This document shows positions 37,701-52,700 of a DNA stretch of 64,000 nt, in pieces (position 1 is the first letter of the stretch; every line of letters starts with the position of its first letter). The stretch is taken from NCBI GenBank assembly GCA_963989385.1, contig OZ022508.1, positions 32,014,166 through 32,078,165 of the forward strand. The letters are read 5' to 3'. Under the pieces are notes generated by a model. That model did not search any database, was not told where the DNA came from, and worked only from the letters and a program-made list of their open reading frames with translations. The stretch is from Ctena decussata (taxonomy: Eukaryota > Mollusca > Bivalvia > Lucinida > Lucinidae). The translations under genes were made by a program, and so were the position numbers.

Positions 37701-40700
37701 TTGTCGTCGATGTCGAAGTTTGGTGCCATGTTTAAAATGTCACTATTGCATTCCACGAGGATTTCTTTACCTCACATCAACTCAGTAAATGTTGAAATAT
37801 AGCAGAAGACGGGAACCATGCTATACTCCGAAAAGCATTCAAACAGTGCATTATAACGTTTTGGTGAAAATCTCGCGTTTCAAAACACCCTTTTACCTTT
37901 CCTGGGTGTATTTTAAACATTTTAAATTCTAAGATTGCACTGATGATTATCTAATGTCTTTGATATATGTATGCAATTTTATTTATCATTAGTTTTATCT
38001 TAGCTGATGATAAAACAAATACAGTATTTCAATTAGTTTCAGGTGAGGCTTTTTTAAAGTCCTCGAGTATATGTAATATCTCTTACTAATTGCACAAACA
38101 CAAGACAGACTGAAAATAATGTGAATTCATAGGTGCACTTAATTCACAGAAACTTGCTATATTTGAAGTACCAAGTACATTTATATGGAGTGTACAAAGT
38201 CTTCAAATTTGAGATCCTTTAGATACATCCAAAAGAGTCTATATGTGTAGTACATTTATAACAAAATATAAATCTTCCAGTTTTCAAACTGCTCCCCGCC
38301 CCCTCCCCATGACAAACTTGACAGAATAGGCTTTAGCTTCAAGATACTGTATTTACTCAGAACATTCAAGCATAACATACTTAAATACTGTGACATCTAA
38401 AAATGATTAATTTTTCATTTGTCCCAGATGGAAAATTAGTAATTTTTTAGGTGCCACAATATTTAAGAACATTACCATCAATGCATGAGCTTAACCCTGA
38501 GTCAGTCTGCTCCAAGATTTACATCTACATGTTGTCAACCACATCCACAAACATATATAACATAAACACATATGACATAACAACACATATATGACATCAA
38601 AACAACTTTCACCTATGGGGAAAATTATACCAACACCTGAGAACGGCACAGGATCATACTGACATGTTACCAGCCTACTCTTAAAATTCAAACTTTCTTT
38701 TTACATGCAAAGTCTGTAAGTGCCGCCACAAAAAATATTTTAAAGACTGAAAGACAATAGGTCTGCAATATCCTAAAATCAGTGCGAACTACCTGACTAA
38801 CCACACTGACATATGTTATTTTTTATTTTACAGGGCCTCATCCCATTACCATATTTTTACCCTCCATAACGACCCCAACACTCTAGATCTATCTACAGTC
38901 GAACTTCGATGGCTCGAACTCGCCGGGACCACCCAAAATAGTTCGAGCGATCAGTAGTTTGAGCCACTGAAGATCGACTCACAAGGTCCAGCTGTATGTA
39001 CTATGCTTTTCTATCACAGCAAGGGTGACTTCCTGTTTATTGATCGGTCATAATTTAAACCACTCCTTGACCCTTTTGCACTTTCTGGGAGAAAAAATAA
39101 AATGAATGATGGGTCCTAATTTTGTTACGAATTTAAAGGCAAAGACGTAAATTTTGGCACATTTTACTCAATTTCGGTGAGAAATTTTAATTGAAGAAAT
39201 TGAAGAAAAATATTTTACCATCTTTAATTTTCATATGCCACCTCATTAGCCCAGGATGATTATACGCATTTAAATAGATAAGACTAAGCTATACAGTCAG
39301 CTTAAATTGACCACCACTCAGCATTAATCGATTGACCAGTTGATCAAAGGGCAGCTTTAATTGAGCTCGCGCCAATCAAGTATACCTGTGGTTTCGGCAG
39401 ACGCTTTGTCAATATCAAAGCGTCTTATGACAATGATCAAAGGTCTGAGTGACCGTTATTGAAATGGAAATTATTTAAAAGGTAATTAGAGCGAGCCATT
39501 GGTGGGTTTTTACATAGAAAATGTACCCTAGGGACCGAGTTTGGGGTTTGAGTGTTCGAGCCATTGTAGTTCGAGCCAAAGGTGGCAGGTTACGTTAAAA
39601 TGAATGGGAGTTTTGCCGGGACTGGAAAGTCAGTTTGACCGAAGCATGGCGTTCGAGCCTTCAGAGTTCGAGCTAGTGAAGTTTGATTGTATAAGACATA
39701 TCTAGACTTTTGGAATTGTTTTAGACTGAACATCCCGTCGTATAGCTGAACTACAAAAGACTGATTTAGATACTTTGGGTCATTATAGAGGGTTAAAAAT
39801 ATGTTGTATTGGCAACTTATTATACAGTAAAATATGAAAGCTAATTGTTTGATTCTATATTTATCACCTATGGAATACATTTTTGAAGCAGTGAATACAG
39901 AGCTCTGGATAAGAGGGGGGTATTTGATGACAATTGAAGGATAATTTTTCTTATTTCTAATTGAAACCATATGTTATGACCCCTCATCTGAACCGTCTCA
40001 ACCAGACTGTTCAGATGAGAGATCACAACATATTTTTATGCAGAGTTCACAAAAATTATCCCTTATTATCACCAAACACTCTCTATTATCTAGAGTTCAG
40101 AGCCTCTGACTGAAGCAGAAAGCCAGTTAGTAAATATTTCCTGTCTTATCTACTCTTTGATTAACAGCATATTCAAATATATATATATATATATTTTTTT
40201 TTCTAGCAAAAGTTTCGAATTGGTTTGACAAAGTCATGTACAATACATCCTTCAGAACAGCATTCCCTATAATTAGTTAACGGTGATCTGCGGCACATGC
40301 ATAAAAGCATGCATTCCAGGGATTAGCAGCCATGCTATCTTAAGCAAACAGGATTTGCAATCATGCAATCTTACGAACAAACTAGCATGCAAGTATTATA
40401 ATTTTTGTTCATATTTTCTCAATAAAATGCATATCAAACACGAAATTATTAGTGAATACTTTCAAGCAAATTAAGTCTCTTCAACTTGAAAATTTCATCC
40501 CCAGAGCTGCAGGGAAGGTAGGGCTACCTTCTCCATGAAAATAAAACTTTATTTTTAGTTAATTCTCATGGAGAATAAATACATATCTTTAAGGTTATGG
40601 TTACATCTCCCTGTTTTCTGTCATTTGTACATAGGGAACCAACTTTAAGGTATTCCTGTTTGCTTCCCTAAACAGGATGTGAATAACTGTCTAAGAAAAG

Positions 40701-43700
40701 AATCTGCTCCCCTGGGAGGGGAGCAGATTCTTTTCTTGAACAGTTGATCCCTATTGAAAAAGGAGACAAAAAGAAAATGACAGAATCATGTCCCCTGGAA
40801 GTGTATTCATTTACCTTAATACTCCGCTTAGCTACAACACTGAGACAACTGTCACCCTGTTACACAGCAACATATCAACAGGCATATTAATGCAAACAAT
40901 TTTGATTAATTTGCAAGTTTTTAATGTCTCTTATAGTTAAAAGTATCTTATCATACCATTCTTACCCTGAAAGTCTGAAACATAGTTGACAAGACTGAAA
41001 ATATTGAGAGCCTCATGCAAGGAAAGCCTATAAATTTGCTTACTATACCATCCTTACACATTTTTTGACTTTGCTATATTAATTTTCCTATATCTCTAAC
41101 AATTTACAGGGCCCAGCTGTTAAAAACTAACAGTCATTAGTTAACAAGACATTATAATTATATTCTAACTTTCTGTACTCAAAAACATGCCATTTTATTT
41201 TGCAGAAAAAATCTGAGTAGCTTTTGCAATGCAGAAGCTCCTTACAATTTTTCTGAAAAAAAAACAAAACATTATTTGCATAGTAAATCTTAAGTCCATG
41301 ACTAATGACTTAGTAAACCTACCAATGCTTTGAACAACTGAGCCTAGATTATTATATATTTTATTCAATCCATCATCTTCGCTTGCCAAGGGTACTGACT
41401 CCACTACGTTCCTTACGTATGTACCCTTGGCTAGTGAAGATGCAATTCCATATAAAATTGCAAAGCTTCCAATTAAGCCTAGAATCAGTCCTGTTTTCTC
41501 ATGTTAAATATTCATAAAAAACAGATACATATGTATTGTGGGACCTAATTAGAATCACTTCTGCCATGTGGTAAGACCCAACATGAGACATCACACAGCT
41601 AGGCTGAGTCTAACTACATTTACTACATACATATTTGTGGATAAATTAATTTTCACCCCTTGCCCCTCAGCCTACTCCCCAGCTAATTAAAACAAGAGGA
41701 CCATTGGTCCTGTAGCTCACCCGAGTCCATTCAGCCTCAGTACTCTAGGGTAAGTTACTCTAAGGCCATCGGTCAACTGGTTCTGGTGAAAAAGATTTTT
41801 AAAGGTTTTAACCAAATATGGGCATGGAGGACATGTTGGTCATGTGACCTGGACATTTGAAAAAATTTTCTTTCCCTCAACCCCCTGGAGGCTCTATATG
41901 AAGTTTGGTTTCAAAACTGACCCAGGGGCTTTTGAGGAGATGGTTTGATATTGTCAAAATGACAGAGTTCTGGGTCAAAAGTCAAAGAATGACCTTGATC
42001 TCTTGTACTCATAAATCTTCATCGTTAAGATCATTAAGATGACTGTAGATATCAATTTTTAGGCATATATCTTCAAAACTTTCCATGAAATCTTATGTTC
42101 TAGCATTTTCCCACATTTGACCTTGCCGTAAAATAGTCAAGGTCAACCCAAGGTCATCATTTTGAACAATCTTGATAGTACTGAAGATCCCAATGCTACA
42201 TACCAAGCTTCAAGGCCATCAGTCAATTGGTTCTGAAGAAGAAGATTTTTAAAGGTTTTTACCATATATGGAGCCTGGTGGCCATGTTGGTAATGTGACC
42301 TGGACCGTTTGAACTAATTTTCATTCCCGCAAACCCCTGGAGGCTCTATATGAAATTTGGTTACAATTGGCCCAGTTGCTTTGGAGGAGATTGTTTGATA
42401 TTGTCAAAATATGAGAGTTCTAGGTCAAAGGTCAAAGAATGACCTTGACCTCTTGTACTAAAAAATCTTCATGTACTCATTAAGATAAGTGTATATACCA
42501 ATTTTTAGGCATAGATCTTCAGAACTTTCCATGAAATCTTATGTTCTAGCATTTTCCCATATTTGACCGTGCCGTAAAAAAGATCAAGGTCAACTAAAGG
42601 TCATAATTTGAACAATCTTGATAGTACTCGAGTACCCAAAGCTACATACCAAGTTTCAAGGCCATTGGTCAATTGGTTCTGGAGAAGAAGATTTTCAAAG
42701 GTTTTTACCATATATGGGCGTGGCAGCCATATTGGTCATGTGACCTGGACCGTATGAATAAGTTTTTGTTCCCTCAACTCCTTGAGGCTCTATATGAAAT
42801 TTGGTTTCAATTGGCCAAGGGCTTTTGTGGAGATTGTTTGGAATTGTCAAAATATGAGAGTTCTGGGTCAAAGGTCAAAGAATGACCTTGACCTCTTGTA
42901 CTCATAAATCTTCATGTACTAATTAAGAGGACTGTAGATATCAATTTTTAGCCCAAAATTTTCAACAGTTTCCAAGATATCTTATGTTCTAGCATTTTGC
43001 CATAGAAAAGCACAAGGAAGAAAATTTGACCTTACCGTAAAAAAGGTCAAGGTCAACCTAAGGTCATAATTTGAACAATCTTGGTAGTACTCGCGTACCT
43101 GATGCTACATACCAAGTTTCAAGGCCATCGGCCTACTGGTTCTGGAGAAGAAGATTTTTTTAGGTTTTTACCATATATGGGCATGGCGGCCATGTTGGTC
43201 ATGTGACCAGGACCGTTTGAACAAATTTTCGTTCCTAAAGTCCCAGGAGGCTACATAAGAAATTTGGTTAAAATTGGCCCAGTGGTTTCAGAGGAGAAGT
43301 CGTTTGAAATTGTTGACGGACGACGGACGGACGGACGGACGGACGACGGAGCCTGACCATACTATAAGCTCCCCCGGAGCCTCTGGCTCAGGTGAGCTCA
43401 AAAGCTGACTTTGATATGTGGAGTCATAAGTCATATTTCAGCAAACTAAGAAAGTGCATGGCATGCATGTAAATTTTATTGCAATTTAGGGCGCGTTTAC
43501 ACGAGCAAAGTTTCTATATCACAGAAACTTTAACAAAGAAAGTATGACAAACATTTTGTGTTTACATGGAGCAAATTATTTGTTAAAGAAAATGTGTCAT
43601 AGAATCTTTGTCAAATAAACTTTGGCAATGAAATATTTGCTGCAGTGTTCACACGACCAAATATTATTCGTCAAAGTTACCTGCAGCGATGAAACAAAAT

Positions 43701-46700
43701 CTGTGTCACATTTTCCATGCTTGTAGCAATGTTCTTTGTTACATAATCTTTAGCAAAGTTCTCCGTTTACACGGACAAATTTAATTCATCGAAGTAACTT
43801 TACCATATTTATTTGTCAAAGAAACATTGTCATATTTTGGCATTTACACGAGTAAATTTTTCTGTGACAAACCTACTTTGTCATAGAAACTTTGGTCGAG
43901 TAAATGCGCCCTTAGGCATTACAAAAACAACACTGCCACCATGATAATTTGAGCAGAGACATGACAAAACCAACAAAGTGGCATGTGGGCCCAGCAAAGA
44001 CTCTGATAAGCCTGGGCATCTTCCCAGCACTTGAAGCATAGCTAAGCTCCACGCAGACAGCGAATACTCTGATCAGACTAGGCAGATGCTCGGGGTTATC
44101 TGAGTCTTCCCTTTGTTGGTTTTGTCGTGTATATTATGTGTAAGTAAATCTAAGGTATACGGATACACCTCCATATTTTTCTGCCAATTTTTAAGAGTGA
44201 GACAACTGACTTCCAGTTTATTCCCTGGATGACCCAACCTTTCAAAATGCAGCCTTTTATGGATAGCTACAAATGACTATGTATTCATTCATCTTAAGCA
44301 CAACTTTGCTGATAAAATGCTGATGAAATTTGGCTGGATCAGCTGGCACTGTTAGTCTTTTGAGTTATATGTAAAGAAAACAGAAGAAACATATATACAT
44401 AAAAGACGTGACAACATACTGAACAGTGCAAGAGAAACAACTTACCACTGGTCATTATTAAATCCATATCTACACACAGAATGTGAGAACAACAATATGT
44501 TAGGAAGGACTGGATTTAGTGGTAAATTGTGATGGCAATTAAGACGTGCCTTAATTTTTTTATTATTTTTTTCATATTTCAAACAGATTTCCAAACCCAC
44601 TGGTGCCAAGGTTATTAACTTCTTTCATGCTCAGCAAAACAGAGCAGAAAACTTATGAATTTTGCGAAAGGTGGTGCTTGTCTGTGCATTGTTGCAAAAC
44701 AGAGTTAAACAAGAAATTTCCACGAAAAAGTTTAGGCAACCAATGCTGTTGGAAAACTTATACCTCTGCCTTAAAACTGCTAGTCACAGAGGAGACTAAA
44801 ACTGCCACGAAATAAACCTTTGCTTTAACTGGTTTCTTTCACTATTTCAATTTATTCTAACACAGCCTATTTAAAAAAATTGTATTGCCAATATGTAGAC
44901 ATCTATTGACAATTTACTCTATGCACTCAGCTGAGTTGAGCATGTAAGAAGTTTATAATCTCGGGCCCTAATCTGAGGTGAGCTTGTCATCCATTTTTTT
45001 TTCATTTAGGAATAGCATAGGACTTTATCTAATTCACAAAGCAAGACTGTATTCAAAAGAAATGTGAATATCTGTAAAATTCTAAGTATTGGGACAGATT
45101 GGTCTGAGCAAACAGTGGTGACCCAGATCAGACTCTGCTCCTGAAGAAGCAGTCTGATCAGGGTCGACACCGTTTGCCATTCTATCTGCATCTTTGAGAT
45201 GCTGTACTGCATTGAAAAACTTAACTGTTCAATTTTTAGGACAGACATGGTAATTATTTTAGGCATCCCAATTCTTAGAATTTTTATGGTAAAAGTGTAT
45301 ATAGCATGCCATTAGTTCTACACACACACATTAGTAACTGTATAAAATGCAGAGAAAGCATCCCCTTTTGGGCAGATTATAACAATCCATCATGAGTGTC
45401 CATGTAGGATAGGGAAATCTCACCCGAGGGGTCGGAATTTCAACCAGGGACGAGGCTTGCCGAGTCCCTGGTTGAAATTCCGACCCCGAGGGTGAGATTT
45501 ACCTATCCTACATGGACTGGCTCATGATGGATTATTTTTCTCCCACTCTTAGCGAATTTTTAACCTAAAGTCGGATTAGGCTTCAGAAAAGGAAAATTTG
45601 AACTTTTTAACCAATGATCTGAAGTAAATTTTGAGCAGCCCAGTGTGTTTATCGGGTCCTAAAATGGGTGTAAACACAGTTTGCACCTCAGAATTAGACG
45701 GAAAACGCGATATGTTGACTACTTTATCTTCCAGAGGGCAAAAACAAAATGCAACTTAGCCTCTCACGTCACGCGTGTCAAGTTTGCTAGCGACGTTTAT
45801 AAGCGGTTTTAGTGACGTCATTAAAATTGAGTGACGTCACAAACCCATGGTCTGCTATCAAACGTTATCCGACATGCTTGCGTGTCCATTTTGTTCATTT
45901 AAATTTAAAATATTAGTCAAAAAACGAAAAAGTCTGGTTGCTAATATAAGAAAGATGTTGCCAGGTATAAGATAGAAATTTCTTATATGGGCTGAGAGCC
46001 TATCTTATATAGGCAAAGGTGGGAGAAAAAATAAGACTCTTTCATGTGCCTGAGATTTGAAAAGAAAACTCAGTATTTAAGATAATGGGATTTGTTGTTT
46101 CACAGTTCAAACATTTATCCCAAGGGCAGGAGTTTTCTCTCAAAAAAATCTTCAAAAGCCATGTTCTTATTCTTGCATATCAGTCGGTGGCTGTTTGATC
46201 ATTCAGAGTTATTGTCCACTATACGCGTACAAACATTTGGGATTAGTTTGTTAAGCCATCTGTTTTATCATTGGCTTTATAAATTTTAATCAGTTTTCAC
46301 TTCCCCATGATAGCAGCTATTGCTTAAATAGACACTCCTTCAGCTCTACAATCAACAAGGAGGAGTGGCTCTGTTGGAACACTTAAAGCACCATAAAAAA
46401 CAGTTGAATATGCAAACAGCCTAGATCCAAATGAGGCATCTCATAATAAATTGCTTCTTCTAGATCTACACTGTTTGCCCTCTTTGAATCCTCAATATGA
46501 TATACATGTAGCTTGTATGAAACAGTTTTTTGAGATTTTGCAGATGTAAATTTTGCTGCATGCTTTTCTGGCACTTTAAGGGTTAGTATTTCATTGGCAA
46601 AGTTCATCTTTCTCATTTCACAGAAACAGAAGCATCAGTCACGTGCTTGCACACCAGTTAAAAACATGACAAAAATCTGTGGGTATGCATCAAAATTCAT

Positions 46701-49700
46701 CCCTTCCCCCTCCCCTGTGGTCGAAATTCCCTTGTAGTATAAAATGTCTCTCTGTTCGGGGAACTGATAAGCTTGAACAAATAATGAAGACGAAGCCCAG
46801 ACTGATTTTCACTTTAGTCTACAAAGGGTCTTCACCTACACAATATTAGTAACTTCAAGAAAATACAAACAGTTACAATCCTCTTGATCAGACCATGCAC
46901 ACTGCTCTAACCCTTTATTGTTCATATACACCAGCTTGTGAATTTTTGGGGCCAGTTCCAACTAGAACTGTCGGAGAATCTGACTATAACCCCGCTTAGC
47001 TGCTTAAATCAAATGGTGTTATTTTCGTTACAAAAAGCATAGAAAGAGAACTCATTGTCACCATGTATATCAAATATCAATATTCTAAATAAATCCCTTT
47101 AATGTAATATGGAATAAAATGATTTCACATTAAGAAAAAATAATAAATACATGTAAGACAGAAGCCTTTATCAGTCTGTATACCAAATATAAACATCCAA
47201 ACTTGAATGGTTGCTTTGAAATCTGTTACAAAAATTTGCATTATTCAAAGTCAGGAGAGAAAGAAAATTGGAAAAATACAGGAAAGAATAAGCAGAAGAA
47301 GGCTGGTTCTCAATCCCACAATACAAAAAGTTATCATCAACCTGCATACAAAATATCCCTTCTCTAACTTACAGAGGCATAGAAATCTTTTGCAAAAAAT
47401 TCATAATTCAAAGTAAAGAGAGAAAGAAAATCAGACAAATACAGGGTAGAATAAGCAGGAGAAGGCTGGTTCTCAATCCCACGATACAGGAAGTCATCAT
47501 CAACCTGCATACCAAATATGTCTACTCTAGCCTGCACGGCTGTGAAGGAATCTTTGACAAAAAATTTCATTATTTTATGTATGGAAAGAAAGAAAATTGG
47601 ACAAATACAGGGGAGAATAAGCAGGAGAAGGCTGGTTTGCAATCTCACCATACAATAAGTTGTCATTAGCCTACATCCCAAGTATGACTACTGTAGCTTG
47701 CACGGTTGTGGAGAAATCTTTCACGAAAAATTTCATTATTCAGATGGAAAGAAAAAACATTGGACAACTACAGGGGAGAATAAGAGGAGAAGGCCGGTTT
47801 GCAATCCCACGATACAATAAGTTGTCATTAACCTGCATACCAAATATGAACTAGAAATGTTTTTCAGAGAAAAACTGATGTCCCCCCACCAGCCCATTTC
47901 CCATCCCCTCTAATGAATTAAAAGCCTGAAGAAGTAAAATATCTAGTCAAGTTTGGAGAAAATCCATCCACTGGTTCTAAAGATATCCTATATAGATAAC
48001 TATGACCTTGAAAATGAGGTCAAGGTCACCAAACTCTAATCAGCTCTTAAACTTGTCCCAATGATGTATCCATGCAAGTTTGGTGAAATTCCATCCATTG
48101 GTTAAGGAGATATAGTGGGTACAAGAAAATGTTATGAAAGTCCTCCAGTGACCTTGAAAAATGAGGTCAAGGTCACCGAAATCTAATCAGCTCTTAAACT
48201 TGTCCCAATGATGTAGCCCTGCAAGTTTGGTGAAATTGCATCCATTGGTTCAGGAGATATAGTGGGTACAAGAAACTGTCATCTAAGTCCTCCAGTGACC
48301 TTGAAAATGAGGTCAAGGTCACCAAAATCTAATGAGCTCTTTAACTTGCCCCAGTGAAGTATCCATGCAAGTTTGGAGAAATTCCATTCATTGGTTCAGG
48401 AGATAAAGTGGGTACAAGAAATTGTCATCAAAGTCCTCCAGTGACCTTGAAAATGAGGTCAAGGTCACCAAAACCTAATCAGCTATTAAACTTGTCCCAA
48501 TAATGTATCCATGCAAGTTCAGAGAAATTCCATTCATTGGTTCAGGAGATATAGTGGGTACAAGAAATTGTCAACAAAGTCCTCCAGTGACCTTGAAAAT
48601 GAGGTCAAGGTCACCCAAACCTAATCACCTCTTAAACTTGTCCCAATGATGTATCCATGCCAGTTTGGTGAAATTCCATTCATTGGTTCAGGAGATATAG
48701 TGGGTATAAGAAATTGTCCTCTAAGTTCTCCAGTGACCTTGAAAATGAGGTCAAGGTCACCAAAACGTAATCACCTCTTAAACTTGTCCCAATGATGTAT
48801 CCATGCCAGTTTGGTGAAATTCCATCCATTGGTTCAGGAAGTATACTTGTTACAAGAAATTATCATTTAAGTCCTCCAGTGACCTTGAAAATGAGGTCAA
48901 GGTCACCAAAACCTAATCAGCTCTTAAACTTGTCCCAATGATGTATCCATGCAAGTTTGGTGAAATTCCATCCATTGGTTCAAGAGATATCGCGCACGCA
49001 AGAAATCTGTCACACCGACGCTGACGCCGACGCCCGGGGGATCCGCACTGAAAACAATATGTCCCCCCTCACCTTTGGTTGGGGGATATAATACTCTAGC
49101 TTGCATGGTTGTGGAGAAATCTTTGACGAAAAATTTCATTATTCAAATTATGGAAAGAAAGAATATTGGACAAATACAGGGAAGAATAAGCAGGAGAAGG
49201 CTGGTTCTCAATCCCACAATACAACATGTTGTCATCAACCTGCATACCAAATATGACCAGTCTAGCTTGCATGGTTGTGGCAAAATCTTTGACGAAAAAT
49301 TTCATTATTCAAAGTATGGAAAGAAAGAAAATAGGACAAATACAGGGAAGAATAAGCAGGAGAAGGCTGGTTCTCAATCCCACGATACAACATGTCGTCA
49401 TCAACCTGTATGCCAAATATGACCAGTCTAGCTTGTATGGTTGTGGAGAAATCTTTGACGAAAAATTTCATTATTCAAAGTATGGAAAGAAAGAAAATTG
49501 GACAAATACAGGGAAAAATAAGCAGGAGAGGGCTGGTTCTCAATCCCACGATACAACATGTCTTCATCAACCTGCAAACCAAATATGAATACTCTAGCTT
49601 GCATGGTTATGGAGAAATCTTAGACAAAAAATTTCATTATTCAAAGTATGGAAAGAAAGAAAATTGGACAAATACAGGGAAGAATAAGCAGGAGAAAGCT

Positions 49701-52700
49701 GGTTCTCAATCCCACGATACAACATGTCGTCATCAACCTGTATGCCAAATATGACCAGTCTAGCTTGTATGGTTGTGAAGAAATCTTTGACGAAAAATTT
49801 GATTAAAAGGGGACGGAAGGACGGACGGACAGAAGGACGGAAGGAAGGACGGACGGACAGATGTAAACCAGTATACCCCCCACTTTTTCAAAGCGGGGGT
49901 ACAATAAATGCAATTTCAAATGGGACAATTCAGAGCTCCAGATAATGCTAGTTTTTGAGGTTAGTTTTGAGATAATTTTTCATATATTAAGAAACCTCAT
50001 CAGAATCATCTCAGTGAGATGGTTCAAATGAGGGGTCACAACATATGTTTTTATGGACTAATATGATTAATTATCCCAAATTATCCCTGTTACTCCTTAT
50101 CTGGAGCTCTGGACATAATTCACTGAAGCAGTTCACACAAGTAAGGCTCAACACAGATAAAGACACATTACACTAGCAGTATCCTCCCTATCTGGGCATG
50201 GTTGTTCGTGTCATTAGTTAATGAGAAGTTACATTTTCTAACATACATGATGCAAAAATGCTGCAATTTCTTCCCCCAAAAATGTGAAGCGTTTTGCAGC
50301 AAAAGCTCATCACATTTTCTCAGCAAAATTGACAGTGCTTTTGCATACGACTGAACTGTAACATCTAGTAAAGTAAGATACAAGTTTTGAACAACTGAGG
50401 CCTGATCACAGACAATGTGCAGACCAGTCTACATCTTTAATGGCTATATCCATATATTAACCCAATGCATTCTGGGTATTTTTAATCGTCTGCTGAAATT
50501 GTCGTCTGCATCAAAAATCAAAAATATTTTGACAATTTTGGTCTAACCAACTCTTGTAGAATGATGTCTAGGCAGCAAACAGTTTGGATCTCAGATCAGG
50601 ACCACGTTTGTGGTTGGGGCCTGATCTGAGATCCAAACTGTTTGCCCAGATACCCCTAAAGGGGTATCCGGAATGGAATGGGTTAACAGCTATATCAATA
50701 TATTAACAGGTAGTATTTCCCATATTGAGCCTCAAAAATACATTCAAAGCAGTGCTAGAGTAATATGAAATTACAAAACATATGCTATGTGCTCAAGCAT
50801 TTACAGTGTTCAAGATAAGAAGGGGTTACATAGATAATTTAGGGACACTTCTTCGTATTTATAAAACGCATGTTATGACCACTCATTAGAACTGCCTCGC
50901 TGAGTCAGTTCTAATGAGGGCCACAACATAAATTTTTTGTTGAGGAATAAGAAAATCTATCTTTAAATTATCCTCAATACCCCCTACTATCTATAGCTCT
51001 GATTTATAATGCTCAAAATATGGATGCGAGAAAGCATTTCTGTGCAACACACAGGATTTATTAAAACAGTGAAGATATAATGAAGAATAGAATTCTACCA
51101 CAAGAAGAGTGTAAACCGTAAAATGGCTACTGAGCATATGCTATTTGAATGTATTCATTTTAGTCCAAATAGATTCTTCAGGAAAGTTCCAGAATTAACC
51201 ATTATGTAGGGAGGTGGGAGGCACGTTTTAAAAAACAAAATTCTTTAACTTCTACAATATTCAACACAACCATCCCCCACCACACCCAAAACTTAAACAC
51301 AAACACCCCATAAATGATAAAAACAAGCAAATTCAACGAATTTATGTCCCCCGCCTTGGAAACTAGGTCTCCACTGTATATACACTAAGCGTTTGAGCTG
51401 GAAAAGCGGCTAAGTTAAAAATGTGAAAAAAGTAATAAAAAAAATAATGTGAGGATTATATCCAAACCACATGCATATCTTCAGACCATGATCAAAACAC
51501 CCGTGAAGTTTCAAAGGAATGGGCATAAAACTGTAGGAGGAGTTGAACACACAAGGTACCCACTATCTATTCACTTTGACAGTAAAAATGTATGAAAAAT
51601 GGCTAAGTTCAATTTGCGAAAAAAGTAATAAAAAATAATGTGAGGATTATATCCAAACCACATGCATATCTTCAGGCCATGACCAAAATACCTGTGAAGT
51701 TTCAAAGGAATCGGCATAAAACTGTAGGAGGAGTTGCGCACACAAGGTACCCACTATCTAGTCACTATGATAGAAAAAACACCTAAAAAATGACTAAGTT
51801 CAACTTGTGGAAAAAGTGACAAAAAATAACGTGAGGATTATATCCAAACCACATGCATATCTTCAGACCATGACCAAAACACCTGTGAAGTTTCAAAGGC
51901 ATCGGCATAAAACTGTAGGAGGAGTTGCGCACACAAGGTACCCACTACCTAGTCACTTTGATAGTAAAAACGCCTAAAAAATGACTAAGTTCAACTTGTG
52001 GAAAAAGTGACAAAAAATAATCTCAGGATTACATCCAAACCACATGCGTATCTTCAGACCATGACAAAAACATCTGTAAAGTTTTGAAAGAATCGGCATA
52101 AAACTGTAGGAGGAGTTGCGCACACAAGGTACCTACTACTTTAGGGGGACGGAAAGACGGAAGGACGGAAGGACGGACGGACGGAAGGACGGACGGACGG
52201 ACGGAAGGACGGAAGGACGGAAAGCCGAAAACTATGTCCCTCCGCTTTTCTTCGAAAAGGCGGGGGACAATAAAGCTGGAATGCTTCCCACTTGCTTAGT
52301 ATGATTAATACTGCAACAGCTTTCTATTGTTGTGCATACCACTTGGCATGGTTAATTCTGCAACTGTGACCTGGTATTGTGTAAACTATCTACAAATTCT
52401 GTTGGAACCACACACAAACCTCCCCATCCCCTTCCCTGCCCAACAACCTACCTGCTTCATGAAAGGGGTAAAAGTCGACTGACAATTTGCAAAATGTGAC
52501 TTGCATGGCCCCTCCATCAATTTTGTGATTGTGGTTGGGACTTAACTCTGAAACAGAAAATTAATTCCAATATATCAATACTTCATATGAGAAAGGTAAA
52601 AGGGATAATTTTCTTTTTTTTTCCTTTATGAAAACATGTTTGTGACCCCTCATTAGAACCGTCTCATTGAGACGGTTCTAATGGGGAGACAACATAGTTT

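Noticed and set aside
41195..41404. Minus-strand ORF MESVPLASEDDGLNKIYNNL...
   Set aside because: Ends abut an inverted repeat, no recognisable similarity, no splice-compatible link to BLTP3 exons E or F.
45812..45838. CRE sites as an alternative BLTP3 promoter
   Set aside because: They lie inside a repeat-like block far from any exon with a start codon; no other promoter evidence, so only noted as part of the element.
49075..49945. Overlapping ORFs of 115-120 residues on both strands
   Set aside because: Each is the 166-bp R13 unit read in one of several frames; the same DNA is open in both strands by unit composition, not selection.
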